Assembly: GCF_002257565.1 (NCBI RefSeq)
Contig: NZ_CP022736.1
Coordinates: 5,022,001 to 5,086,000 of the forward strand
From: Herbaspirillum sp. meg3
GTDB lineage: Bacteria; Pseudomonadota; Gammaproteobacteria; Burkholderiales; Burkholderiaceae_D
Length of the DNA: 64,000 bases
Direction of reading: 5' to 3'
Shown: positions 17,600 through 25,606 of the stretch, in pieces
Position numbering within the stretch: position 1 is the first letter of the stretch
Layout of the letters: the number at the start of each line of letters is the position of its first letter
Notes under the pieces: generated by a model
Told to the model about the DNA's origin: nothing
The model's database searches: none
Seen by the model: the letters and a program-made list of their open reading frames with translations, nothing else
Position numbers and translations under genes: made by a program

Positions 17600-18408
17600 A
17601 CCAAATTGCACAACTGCCCGCACGCGTGCAGCTAGCCGGCATCAGCAAAAGTTTTGCATCCGGCAAGCAAGCCGCCACGCCGGTGCTATCCGATATCTCG
17701 CTGGAGTTGGAACAAGGCGAACTGGTCTGTCTGCTCGGCCCTTCCGGCTGCGGCAAGTCGACCATCCTCAATCTGATCGCCGGATTCGAACAAACCGACA
17801 GCGGCGCCATCCTGCTCGATGGATCGCCGGTCAACAAACCCGGGCCGGAACGCGGGGTAGTGTTTCAGCAACCGACACTTTTCCCGTGGCTGTCGGTGCT
17901 GGACAACGTGACCTTCGGCCCGCGCATGGCGGGTGTGAAAAAGTCCGCCTATCTGCCGGAAGCGGAGCGCTATCTGCGCCTGGTCGGTCTGCAGGATTTT
18001 TATCATCACATGCCATGGCAGTTATCCGGCGGCATGCGCCAGCGGGTCGCTCTCGCACGCGCCTGGCTGCCCAATCCGGAGATCCTGTTGATGGATGAGC
18101 CTTTCGGCGCGCTGGATGCACAGACGCGTTTGATGATGCAGGAACTGCTCACCAGCGTCTGGCAAAAAACCGGCACCACCATCCTGTTCATCACCCACGA
18201 CGTTGACGAGGCGCTGTTCCTCGCCGATCGCGTGCTGGTGATGTCGGCACGGCCTGGCCGCATCTGCGCGGAATTCAAGATTCCCTTCCCGCGGCCGCGC
18301 GATGTCGAGGTGCTGGTGGCTGACGTCGGCTACGGCGCGCTCAAGCAAAAGATCCTGCACATCGTGCGTGAAGAAGCGCGCAAGAGTATGGCCGGCACCG
18401 CACCATGA
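17596..18408 (+). CDS. ABC transporter ATP-binding protein, TauB/SsuB type
   Basis: The 270-residue ATPase has Walker A GPSGCGKST (48-56), Q-loop VFQQPTLFPWL, signature LSGGMRQRV, Walker B ILLMDEP and the switch histidine in ITHDVDEA. The start at 17596 forms an ATGA overlap with the permease. A longer in-frame opening from 17227 lies within the permease gene and is not real. Its own stop overlaps the racemase start in the same way, so all four genes read as one coupled unit. Confidence 0.93.
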   Translation: MNQIAQLPARVQLAGISKSFASGKQAATPVLSDISLELEQGELVCLLGPSGCGKSTILNLIAGFEQTDSGAILLDGSPVNKPGPERGVVFQQPTLFPWLSVLDNVTFGPRMAGVKKSAYLPEAERYLRLVGLQDFYHHMPWQLSGGMRQRVALARAWLPNPEILLMDEPFGALDAQTRLMMQELLTSVWQKTGTTILFITHDVDEALFLADRVLVMSARPGRICAEFKIPFPRPRDVEVLVADVGYGALKQKILHIVREEARKSMAGTAP

Positions 18409-19106
18409 GCACGCCTTTGCTTGGCGTGCTCGGCGGCATGGGGCCGCTGGCGGCGGTGGATTTTGCGCGCAAGCTGCTTGCGCTGAATAAAGTGGAAACG
18501 GAACAGCAGCACATACCGACACTGCTATGGAACGTGCCGCAAATCCCGGATCGTCAGCTCGCCCTGTCGCGCGGCGGGCCCTCGCCTTTGCCCGCAATGC
18601 TGCAGGGCATCGCCGTGTTGAATGCGGCGGGAGCGACCCGTATTGCGATCCCCTGTAATACCGCGCATCACTGGTTCGATGAACTCGCAGCAGCGAGTAA
18701 GGCACCGTTGTTTCATATCGTCGACGCGACGTTGGCGCAACTCGGTGACAAGCAGGAAATCGTCGGCTTGCTGGCGACGCGCGGTGCCTTGCAATCGCGC
18801 CTGTATCAAGACCGTTTCGATGTCTTGCAACAGCGTTACGTGGTCAATACCGAAGACGAACTCGACGAGTTGTTCATGCCCGGCTGCTATGCAATCAAGC
18901 ACGGCAAGATCGTTGAAGGCGGGCGTTTGCTGGAAGCGGCAGCGCAACGCTTGCTGGCACGCGGCGCGACCCGTCTGGTGCTCGCCTGTACGGAAATTGC
19001 CACCGGTCTGGAAAGCCTCAACTCCCCCCTTCTTGCCGTATCGGTCGACACCAATGCTGCACTGGCGCACGCCTGCCTTCAGGATTGGTACGCGCAAAAC
19101 GAATAG
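18405..19106 (+). CDS. Asp/Glu racemase family protein (YgeA-like)
   Basis: The 233-residue protein belongs to the cofactor-independent aspartate/glutamate racemase family, with the two catalytic cysteines in IPCNTAHHW (C84) and LACTEIAT (C195) and the N-terminal GVLGGMGPLA motif. YgeA-type members racemise several amino acids; the substrate here cannot be read from sequence. The ATG overlaps the stop of the sulfonate-type ABC ATPase, so it probably acts on the imported compound or a derivative. A sulfonated amino acid such as cysteate would fit both parts, but this is speculation. Confidence 0.87.
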   Translation: MSTPLLGVLGGMGPLAAVDFARKLLALNKVETEQQHIPTLLWNVPQIPDRQLALSRGGPSPLPAMLQGIAVLNAAGATRIAIPCNTAHHWFDELAAASKAPLFHIVDATLAQLGDKQEIVGLLATRGALQSRLYQDRFDVLQQRYVVNTEDELDELFMPGCYAIKHGKIVEGGRLLEAAAQRLLARGATRLVLACTEIATGLESLNSPLLAVSVDTNAALAHACLQDWYAQNE

Positions 19107-19130
19107 GTTTTGCTGACCTCGCATAAAAAA

Positions 19131-19160
19131 AGCGCACCCCGACGTGAGTCGAGATGCGCT
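19131..19160 (-). terminator. intrinsic terminator for the convergent solute-binding protein gene
   Basis: On the minus strand a 13-bp stem (AGCGCATCTCGAC with GTCGGGGTGCGCT, two G-U pairs, loop TCAC) is followed by seven T. It lies 220 bases beyond the stop of the binding-protein gene at 19380 and 24 bases past the racemase stop, so it ends minus-strand transcription in a convergent region. Confidence 0.8.
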
Positions 19161-19258
19161 GAAATGCATCGGCTTTCGCCGACTTCTGCTCAGAAGCTCT
19201 TAACCTGCCTTTGCACCTACTGCGAGGCCATGATCCGTGAATTGGCAATCCTTGGGCG

Positions 19259-19303
19259 GCGCTCGGAATCCTCACGTACTCGAGTACGTTCCGGTTCCTG
19301 CGC
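19259..19303. repeat. large imperfect palindrome with perfect 16-bp core
   Basis: The core ACGTACTCGAGTACGT (19274-19289) is a perfect palindrome. The flanks GCGC...GGAATCC and GGTTCC...GCGC extend the symmetry to about 45 bases. It lies between the binding-protein stop and its terminator, so it would be in the 3' untranslated part of that mRNA. It could be a dispersed extragenic repeat, an RNA-stabilising hairpin or a protein-binding site. Confidence 0.55.
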
Positions 19304-19379
19304 TCCGGCCGCCACCGGCTGATGACCTCTCGCTACGGTTCAAAGACAGGTTGATATTTCGTTGATGCCCGGTTGATGA

Positions 19380-20591
19380 TTACTTCCACAGGGAGCACTT
19401 CGACTCCGCCTTGGTCATGTAAGCCTGATCGCCGGGAATCGTCTGCACCAGCTTGTAGTAATCCCATGGGCGCTTGGATTCGGACGGCTTTTTCACTTCC
19501 ATCAGGTACATGTCATGCACCATGCGGCCATCCGGACGAACCACACCGTTGGAGGTAAAGAAATCGTTGATCTTGTTCTTGCGCAGGTAGTCCATGATCT
19601 TGTCAGCGTCGGTAGTGCCGGTCGCCTTGACTGCCTTCAGGTACTGCCCCACCGCTGACGCATCGCCGGCCTGGAACATGGTCGGCATCTTCTTCATCTT
19701 GCCGAAGTAGCGATTACCCCATGCGCGCGCCTGGTCGTTCATGTCCCAGTACCAGCCGTCGGTCAGGTACATGCCTTGTGTAACTTGCAGACCCAGCGAG
19801 TGCGTATCGGTGATGAAGATCAGCAGACCCGCCAGCTTCATAGTCTTGTTGACGCCGAATTCATTGGCTGCCTTGATCGCGTTGATCACGTCGCCGCCCG
19901 CCACTGCCAGACCCAGGATCTGTGCCTTGGAGGATTGCGCTTGCAGCAGGAAGGACGAGAAGTCGGACGTCGCCAACGGTGCACGCACCTGACCGACAAC
20001 GCTGCCGCCGCCGGCCTTGACCACATCGCTGGTATCTTTTTCAAGCGAGGTGCCGAACGCGTAGTCAGCCGTCACGAAGTACCACGACTTGCCGCCTTGC
20101 TTGGTGATCGCAGCGCCTGTACCACGCGCCAGTGCAGTGGTGTCGTAAGCGTACTGGATGGTGTAGGCGTTGCATTCTTCGTTGGTCTGGCGCGTGGTGC
20201 CGGCGCCAACCGAGATGAAGACCTTTTTCTTTTCGCCGGCGACTTTACCCATCGCCAGGCTGGCTGCCGAGTTCACGCCGCCGACGAGCATGTCGACGCC
20301 GTCGCGGTCGAACCATTCACGCGCCTTGTTGGCGGCGATGTCGGCCTTGTTCTGATGATCGGCAAAAACGAATTCGACTTTCTTGCCGTTGATGGTGCCG
20401 CCGGCATCGGCGATCGCCATCTTGATGGCTTCGATACCACCCTGGCCGTCCATGTCGGCATAGGTGCCGGACAGATCGGTGATGAAGCCGATCTTGATGG
20501 TGTCGCCAGCGGCGTTGGCTGCTGTCATGTTGCCTGCTAATGCTGCGCACATCGCAGCGGACATCGCTGCCAGTTTCAGAAATTTCTTCAA
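19380..20591 (-). CDS. periplasmic solute-binding protein, branched-chain amino acid/amide type
   Basis: The 403-residue exported protein has a signal peptide ending near ANA-AGD (residue 28) and the LivJ/LivK-type Peripla_BP fold (IKIGFITDLSGTYADMDGQGGIEAIKMA; WYFVTADYAFGTSLE). Translation seems to start at TTG 20591, preceded by GAGGAG at 6 bases; no ATG gives a complete signal peptide. No permease or ATPase gene is linked, so it would use a transporter encoded elsewhere. It is the last gene of the set with the two dehydrogenases, suggesting the ligand is their substrate or a precursor. The exact ligand is unknown. Confidence 0.85.
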   Translation of the reverse strand: MKKFLKLAAMSAAMCAALAGNMTAANAAGDTIKIGFITDLSGTYADMDGQGGIEAIKMAIADAGGTINGKKVEFVFADHQNKADIAANKAREWFDRDGVDMLVGGVNSAASLAMGKVAGEKKKVFISVGAGTTRQTNEECNAYTIQYAYDTTALARGTGAAITKQGGKSWYFVTADYAFGTSLEKDTSDVVKAGGGSVVGQVRAPLATSDFSSFLLQAQSSKAQILGLAVAGGDVINAIKAANEFGVNKTMKLAGLLIFITDTHSLGLQVTQGMYLTDGWYWDMNDQARAWGNRYFGKMKKMPTMFQAGDASAVGQYLKAVKATGTTDADKIMDYLRKNKINDFFTSNGVVRPDGRMVHDMYLMEVKKPSESKRPWDYYKLVQTIPGDQAYMTKAESKCSLWK

Positions 20592-20673
20592 ACCCGTCTC
20601 CTCTGTTGTTATGGTTCCACCGCAACGCGCAGCATCATGAGCGGCTGCGCGTCGCCTCCCTCTTTTTACTGCT

Positions 20674-22269
20674 TTACGCTGTACGCGGATCGTTCACCAC
20701 AGCCTTGGTTTGTTCACCATCAACCAGACGCATCAGGCCCAGCGGATTCGCGTTTTGCAACGCAGCCGGCAACAGTTCGTCCGGATAGTTTTGATAGCAG
20801 ATCGGGCGCAGGAAACGATCGATCGCCAGCGTGCCGACGGACGTGCCGCGCGCATCCGAAGTCGCTGGATACGGACCGCCATGGACCATCGCGTCGCTGA
20901 CTTCAACGCCGGTCGGGAAGCCGTTGACCAGCAGACGGCCGGCCTTCTGTTCCAGCAGCGCGATCAGATCCTGATAGGCGCGCAGATCTTCCGGTTGCGC
21001 CTGCAAAGTCGCGGTCAGCTGACCATGCATGTTGCGGGCGAAGTCGATCAGCTGTTCGCGGCTTTCCAGCTCGACGATGACTGTTGCCGGGCCGAACACT
21101 TCTTCTTCCAGCGGTGCGTCCTTGGTGAACAACACTGAAGCTTCTGCCTTGAACAGATGCGGTACAGCCTGCGTATCGCTGCTGCCGCCGGCGGCAACGG
21201 TGACCACGCCAGGAACCTTGCTCAGACGCTCCACCCCACCACCATAGGTCTTGAGACCGGCGCTGTTGAGCATGGTCTGAGGAGATTGCGCAGCCATCGC
21301 ATCGCGCAGTTGTTCGATGAACTTGGTCAGTTCCGGCGAACGTACGCCCAGCACCAGGCCCGGGCTGGTGCACAGCTGGCCGACGCCGACCACGACCGAG
21401 CCGATCAGATCGCGTGCAATCGCTTCGCCGCGTGTTGCCAGTGCTTGCGGCAACAGGATGATCGGGTTGATGCTCGACATTTCGGCGAACACCGGAATCG
21501 GCTGCGGACGCGCTGCCGCCATGTCGCACAATGCACGGCCGCCGCGCAGCGAACCGGTGAAACCGACCGCCTGAATACCTGCGCTCTTGACCAGTTGCGC
21601 ACCGACGCGATCACCGTAAATCATGTTGAAGGTACCGGCAGGCACGCCGCTACGCTTGACTGCGCGCTCGATGGCGTCCGCCACCAATTCAGAGGTGATC
21701 AGATGGCCGCTGTGTGCCTTGAACACAACCGGGCAACCCGCTGCCAACGCTGCGGCGGTATCGCCGCCGGCAACTGAAAACGCCAATGGAAAATTGCTGG
21801 CGCCAAACACACCGACCGGGCCAACGCCGATACGGTATTGACGCAGATCCGGACGCGGCAACGGCTGACGTTGCGGCAGCGCGGTATCAATGCGCGCACC
21901 GTAGAAATCACCGCGGCGCAAGACCTTTGCGAACAGGCGCATCTGGTTGCTGGTGCGGCTGCGCTCGCCTTGCAGACGCGCTGCAGGCAACGCGGTTTCG
22001 CGCGACACTTCAGCGATGAAGTCGTCGCCAAGGGCGTCGATTTCTTCCGCGATGGCGTCGAGGAATTTGGCGCGCGCTTCCGCCGGCAAAGCGCGATAAA
22101 CAGGATAGGCTGCGCTGGCGGCGTCAACCGCTGCGGTGACTTCTGCTTCGGTCGCGGTCAGAAATGGAACTGCGTGCGCTTCGCCGGTCGCTGCTGCGAT
22201 GCTGAGCAACTTGACGTCGCCCTTGCCGCTGCGTGCGCCGCCGATGTAGTTATGTCCGAGGATGGTCAT
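20674..22269 (-). CDS. NAD(P)-dependent aldehyde dehydrogenase, alpha-ketoglutarate semialdehyde dehydrogenase type
   Basis: The 531-residue enzyme belongs to the long aldehyde dehydrogenase group that oxidises 2,5-dioxopentanoate to 2-oxoglutarate in non-phosphorylative pentose, hexarate or hydroxyproline breakdown. Visible sites are the catalytic Cys300 in GQLCTSPG, general base Glu263 in FAEMSSINP, oxyanion Asn159 in GASNFP and Lys184 for the cofactor. The motif GQxCTxPG with FAEMSSINP is typical of KGSADH rather than of classical betaine or succinate semialdehyde enzymes. ATG 22269 follows GGAGAG. It lies between the iron alcohol dehydrogenase and the binding protein, all in one direction. 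Confidence 0.85.
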   Translation of the reverse strand: MTILGHNYIGGARSGKGDVKLLSIAAATGEAHAVPFLTATEAEVTAAVDAASAAYPVYRALPAEARAKFLDAIAEEIDALGDDFIAEVSRETALPAARLQGERSRTSNQMRLFAKVLRRGDFYGARIDTALPQRQPLPRPDLRQYRIGVGPVGVFGASNFPLAFSVAGGDTAAALAAGCPVVFKAHSGHLITSELVADAIERAVKRSGVPAGTFNMIYGDRVGAQLVKSAGIQAVGFTGSLRGGRALCDMAAARPQPIPVFAEMSSINPIILLPQALATRGEAIARDLIGSVVVGVGQLCTSPGLVLGVRSPELTKFIEQLRDAMAAQSPQTMLNSAGLKTYGGGVERLSKVPGVVTVAAGGSSDTQAVPHLFKAEASVLFTKDAPLEEEVFGPATVIVELESREQLIDFARNMHGQLTATLQAQPEDLRAYQDLIALLEQKAGRLLVNGFPTGVEVSDAMVHGGPYPATSDARGTSVGTLAIDRFLRPICYQNYPDELLPAALQNANPLGLMRLVDGEQTKAVVNDPRTA

Positions 22270-22283
22270 TTGTCTCTCTCCGT

Positions 22284-23423
22284 TTACATCGATTGTGTGA
22301 GCATGCGTGCGTAGTCGTCTTCCGACGCGACACGCGGATTGGTTTTGTGGCTGTGGTCAGCCAGCGCACCCTTGATGATCTTGGGGAACATGTCTTCGGT
22401 CACGCCCAGTTCGGCCAGGCCGGTCGGCAAGCCGAGACGCTTGCTCATGTCCTTGATGGCAGGGCCGATATCGGCTTCATTTGCCAGACCCATGGCGTGC
22501 GCCATGCGCGCCAGTTTCTTTTCCTTGATAACCGACTCCGAATCCTTGTTGAATTCAATGATGGCCGGCAGGAAGATCGCGTTCAAGGTACCGTGATGCA
22601 GACGCGGATTGATGCCGCCCAGCGAGTGGCTCAGGCTATGCACGCAGCCGAGACCTTTCTGGAATGCCATCGCGCCTTGCATCGATGCGCTCATCATGTT
22701 CAGGCGCGCTTCGCGGTCGTGCGGTTCTTTGGTGGCGCGTTCGATATGCGCCCAGGCGCGCCACAAACCGTCCAGCGCGATACCGTCAGCCGGCGGATTG
22801 AAGGACGGCGCCATGAAGGTTTCCAGGCAATGCGCAATCGCATCCATACCGGTGGCCGCAGTCATCATCGCCGGCAGATTCAATGTCAGTTCAGGATCGC
22901 AGATCGCCAGGCGTGGCACCAGATACGGCGACAACACGCCGACCTTGCGACCGTCGTCGAGAATCAGAATCGCACCACGACCGACTTCACTGCCGGTACC
23001 CGCCGTGGTGGGAATGGCGATCACAGGTGCCGTCTTGGCGGTGATGTTGGCCAGGCCGCCTTCGATCAGGGCGAAGGACTTCAACGTGCCCTCATGCGTG
23101 CCGCATACGGCCACGCCCTTGGCGAGGTCGATCGACGAACCGCCGCCCACGGCGATGATGCCGTCACAGGCGCCGTCGCGGAACATCTTGACCGCAGCGC
23201 GCACGGCGTTTTCATTCGGGTTCGGGGGAGTCTGATCAAACACGGCGACTTGTGCCCCGTCTTTCAGCTGGGCCACAACCTTGTCGAGGATGCCGGCGTT
23301 GCGGATACCCATGTCGGTGACGATCAGCGGTTTGCGGATACCGATGCGGTCGCATTCCTGCTGCAGCAGCGCGAGCGCGCCGTAGTCGAACTGAACCTGG
23401 GTAATGTAGTTAATCAGTGCCAT
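22284..23423 (-). CDS. iron-containing (type III) alcohol dehydrogenase
   Basis: The 379-residue oxidoreductase has the NAD-binding GGGSSIDLAKG motif, the PTTAGTGSEVGR segment and the metal-ligand set in MDAIAHCLE, CVHSLSHSLGG and RLHHGTLNAIFLP. It would interconvert an alcohol and aldehyde, and the next gene (14 bases on) encodes an aldehyde dehydrogenase, suggesting sequential oxidation of an omega-hydroxy compound to an acid. The substrate cannot be fixed; 4-hydroxybutyrate-like or hydroxy-oxo acids are options. It is divergent from a LysR regulator, which probably controls it. Confidence 0.87.
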   Translation of the reverse strand: MALINYITQVQFDYGALALLQQECDRIGIRKPLIVTDMGIRNAGILDKVVAQLKDGAQVAVFDQTPPNPNENAVRAAVKMFRDGACDGIIAVGGGSSIDLAKGVAVCGTHEGTLKSFALIEGGLANITAKTAPVIAIPTTAGTGSEVGRGAILILDDGRKVGVLSPYLVPRLAICDPELTLNLPAMMTAATGMDAIAHCLETFMAPSFNPPADGIALDGLWRAWAHIERATKEPHDREARLNMMSASMQGAMAFQKGLGCVHSLSHSLGGINPRLHHGTLNAIFLPAIIEFNKDSESVIKEKKLARMAHAMGLANEADIGPAIKDMSKRLGLPTGLAELGVTEDMFPKIIKGALADHSHKTNPRVASEDDYARMLTQSM

Positions 23424-23487
23424 TACATAGCCTTAAAGTTATAGATATACTTGCAATGCCATTCGGATCCGGCAGTCTCCAAATGTC

Positions 23488-23514
23488 TTTGCGTATGGCA
23501 TTTCCCTACGCAAA
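23488..23514. promoter_or_regulatory. LysR-type operator (T-N11-A inverted repeat)
   Basis: TTTGCGTA (23488-23495) and TACGCAAA (23507-23514) are perfect inverted arms separated by exactly 11 bases, the canonical LysR T-N11-A geometry. A second, partly overlapping inverted pair, AATGCCAT (23455-23462) and ATGGCATT (23495-23502), lies towards the dehydrogenase promoter and could be the activation half-site region. The site sits in the middle of the 182-base divergent spacer. Confidence 0.75.
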
Positions 23515-23605
23515 TCAAGCTTTAGAGGCGAAACTGTATGCCAATCATCACGCTTTGCCTAATGAGAGCTATTGATACAGCTATAACTAATACTCATACA
23601 TAATA

Positions 23606-24547
23606 ATGCAAGATATCCCCTCCCTCAGCTCTATCACTTCCCGCCTGCATCTCAAGCAATTGCGGCTCCTGACCGCGCTGGCCGACCACGGCTCGCTGCT
23701 CAAGGCAGCGGAGCAGGTTGCACTGACGCAACCTGGCGCCAGCAAGGCGTTGCAAGAGATTGAGACGACCTTGGGCGCACAGCTCTTCGTGCGTACCAAC
23801 CGCGGGCTGGAAGCCACCGACCTCGGTCATTGCGTCATCCGCTACGCCCGCCTGATCCAGACCGACCTGGCGCACCTGCGCGAAGACATGATCGGCATTC
23901 TGCAAGGTCATGGCGGGCGGCTGGCGCTGGGTGTGATCATGGGTGCGGTACCGCTGCTGACCGATGCGCTCACGCGTTTATTGGAGAAGCGCCCCGCCCT
24001 GTCCGTGGAAATTGTCGAAGACACCAGCGCACGGCTGCTGCGGATGCTGGATCAGGGCCGGCTGGATATGGCGATCTGCCGTACCAGCATCAGTCAGCAA
24101 CCACATCTGTACGACAGCATCAATATCCATAACGAAAAGCTGGCCGTCGTGGCCAACATCAATCATCCGCTGGCGCAGCGACAAGCGCTGCAACTGGCGG
24201 ATCTGGCCGACTCGCGCTGGGTGGTTTATTCTGCCAATATGCCGATGCGCCTGCTGCTGGAGCGTGAATTCCACGAGGCTAACCTGCGCTTCCCGCTGCA
24301 TCTGCTGGAAACCACCTCGGCCTTCACGACCTTGTCCCTGTTGCAGAGAAATCCCTCTTTCGTCGCGCTGATGTCGGTCGACGTGGCGCAGTTCTGCACC
24401 CGCTTCGGCATGACGACCATCCTGCCGCTGCCACTGCAGTCGCGCAGCGAACCGTATCAGTTGGTAACACGTCACGGCAGCATGCGCTCATCGGTGGCGC
24501 AGTTGTTCATCGATGAATTTGCTGAAGTACCGCCGGAGCTGGCGTAG
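23606..24547 (+). CDS. LysR family transcriptional regulator
   Basis: The 313-residue regulator has an N-terminal winged helix-turn-helix (about residues 14-75; LRLLTALADHGSLLKAAEQVALTQPGASKALQEIE) and a C-terminal effector domain (about 105-305). It resembles the GbpR/CatR-like branch with the GHGGRLALGVIMGA start of the effector domain. It faces the iron alcohol dehydrogenase/KGSADH/binding-protein genes across a spacer with a perfect T-N11-A operator, so it most likely regulates that cluster and itself. The inducer is unknown. Confidence 0.92.
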   Translation: MQDIPSLSSITSRLHLKQLRLLTALADHGSLLKAAEQVALTQPGASKALQEIETTLGAQLFVRTNRGLEATDLGHCVIRYARLIQTDLAHLREDMIGILQGHGGRLALGVIMGAVPLLTDALTRLLEKRPALSVEIVEDTSARLLRMLDQGRLDMAICRTSISQQPHLYDSINIHNEKLAVVANINHPLAQRQALQLADLADSRWVVYSANMPMRLLLEREFHEANLRFPLHLLETTSAFTTLSLLQRNPSFVALMSVDVAQFCTRFGMTTILPLPLQSRSEPYQLVTRHGSMRSSVAQLFIDEFAEVPPELA

Positions 24548-24575
24548 CTGCGCTACTGATTGCAGACGTAAAAAA

Positions 24576-24601
24576 AGCGCTCCGGTCGGGAGCGCTTTTT
24601 T
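24576..24601. terminator. bidirectional intrinsic terminator between LysR gene and peroxiredoxin gene
   Basis: AGCGCTCC (24576-24583) and GGAGCGCT (24589-24596) form a perfect 8-bp stem, followed by T-runs on both strands (TTTTT at 24597-24601 on plus; A-run before the stem). It separates the convergent LysR and peroxiredoxin genes. Confidence 0.88.
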
Positions 24602-24644
24602 GTTGGTGCCGGACCTGGTGAAAAGCCTGGCCCTAAACGTATGC

Positions 24645-25283
24645 TTATTTGTTCGGCTGCGGTGTGATGCGCAGATAAGGACGTGGCGAGGTGTAACCCT
24701 TTGGATACTTTTGCTTAATGACTTCTTCATCCTTGACCGACAACGGGATGATGACGTCGTCGCCGTCTTTCCAGTTACCTGGTGTTGCGACGGTGTAGCC
24801 GTCTGTCAGTTGCAGCGCATCCAGCACGCGCAGCACTTCGTCGAAGTTGCGGCCGGTGCTCATCGGGTAAGTGATGATGAGGCGCACCTTCTTCTTCGGA
24901 TCGATGATGAAGAGCGAACGGACCGTCGCTGTTTCCGACTGGTTCGGGTGGATCATGTCATATAGGCCGGCGACTTTCTTGTCGACGTCGGCAACGATAG
25001 GGAAACCGACCACGGTCTTTTGCGTGTCCTCGATGTCCTTGATCCATTGATTGTGCGCTTCGGCGCCGTCCACCGACAACGCGATGGCCTTGACGTTGCG
25101 CTTGTCGAATTCAGGCTTGAGTTTGGCAGTCAGGCCCAGCTCGGTGGTGCAGACCGGCGTGAAGTCGGCCGGGTGCGAAAACAGGACAACCCAGGAGTCG
25201 CCCGCCCATTCGTGAAACTTGATTTTGCCGATCGAAGAATCTTGCTCGAAATCCGGCGCGGTATCGCCCAAACGTAAGGTCAT
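24645..25283 (-). CDS. 1-Cys peroxiredoxin (Prx6 type)
   Basis: The 212-residue thiol peroxidase reduces hydrogen peroxide and alkyl hydroperoxides. The peroxidatic Cys45 sits in the PADFTPVCTTE motif; the Prx6 C-terminal domain (DALQLTDGYTVATPGNWKDGDDVIIP) and the absence of a second conserved Cys mark the 1-Cys group. The promoter at 25410-25439 gives a leader of about 120 bases. It is a single-gene unit bounded by a strong terminator. Confidence 0.93.
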   Translation of the reverse strand: MTLRLGDTAPDFEQDSSIGKIKFHEWAGDSWVVLFSHPADFTPVCTTELGLTAKLKPEFDKRNVKAIALSVDGAEAHNQWIKDIEDTQKTVVGFPIVADVDKKVAGLYDMIHPNQSETATVRSLFIIDPKKKVRLIITYPMSTGRNFDEVLRVLDALQLTDGYTVATPGNWKDGDDVIIPLSVKDEEVIKQKYPKGYTSPRPYLRITPQPNK

Positions 25284-25409
25284 CTTAGTCTCCTAGTAAC
25301 GAATTGGTCAGGGAAACGCGCTTCGTATCCGTCGCGGCAACCACGCAGCGACGCAATTGGCAATGAACAACTGTGCGGATCGTGAAACGCGCTCTTAAAC
25401 AGGACGTTA

Positions 25410-25439
25410 ACTATAGCGTCTATGTTGATCGCGTTCCAA
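25410..25439 (-). promoter_or_regulatory. promoter of the peroxiredoxin gene
   Basis: On the minus strand, TTGGAA (25439-25434) and TATAGT (25415-25410) are separated by 18 bases. Transcription would begin near 25403. Confidence 0.55.
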
Positions 25440-25542
25440 CAACTATTAACGCCTAACCTAATAACCACGGGCTATGACAGATTCACGCGCCGCTGAACGC
25501 AAGAAGTTGGCAGGACGACAAATGAGAGGAAGGTGAAAGCAA

Positions 25543-25572
25543 AACGACGATGCCGGTGAGGTCATCGTCGTT
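25543..25572 (-). terminator. terminator downstream of dsbD
   Basis: AACGACGATG (25543-25552) and CATCGTCGTT (25563-25572) form a perfect 10-bp stem with a 10-base loop; on the minus strand TTGCTTTC follows. It lies 35 bases past the dsbD stop. Confidence 0.7.
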
Positions 25573-25606
25573 AAGAGAGCAGAGAGACGAGAAAGCTGTG
25601 AAGTTG

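Larger units (their letters stand above)
25284..25606. other. 323-base intergenic region between peroxiredoxin gene and dsbD
   Basis: It holds the peroxiredoxin promoter (25410-25439, minus) and the dsbD terminator (25543-25572, minus). Partial OxyR-like ATAG/CTAT motifs occur around the promoter but their 7-base spacing does not match the consensus. No coding frame was accepted. Confidence 0.5.

Noticed and set aside
25370..25470. Possible OxyR site upstream of the peroxiredoxin gene
   Set aside because: ATAG/CTAT quartets are present but their spacing does not match the ATAG-N7-CTAT pattern.
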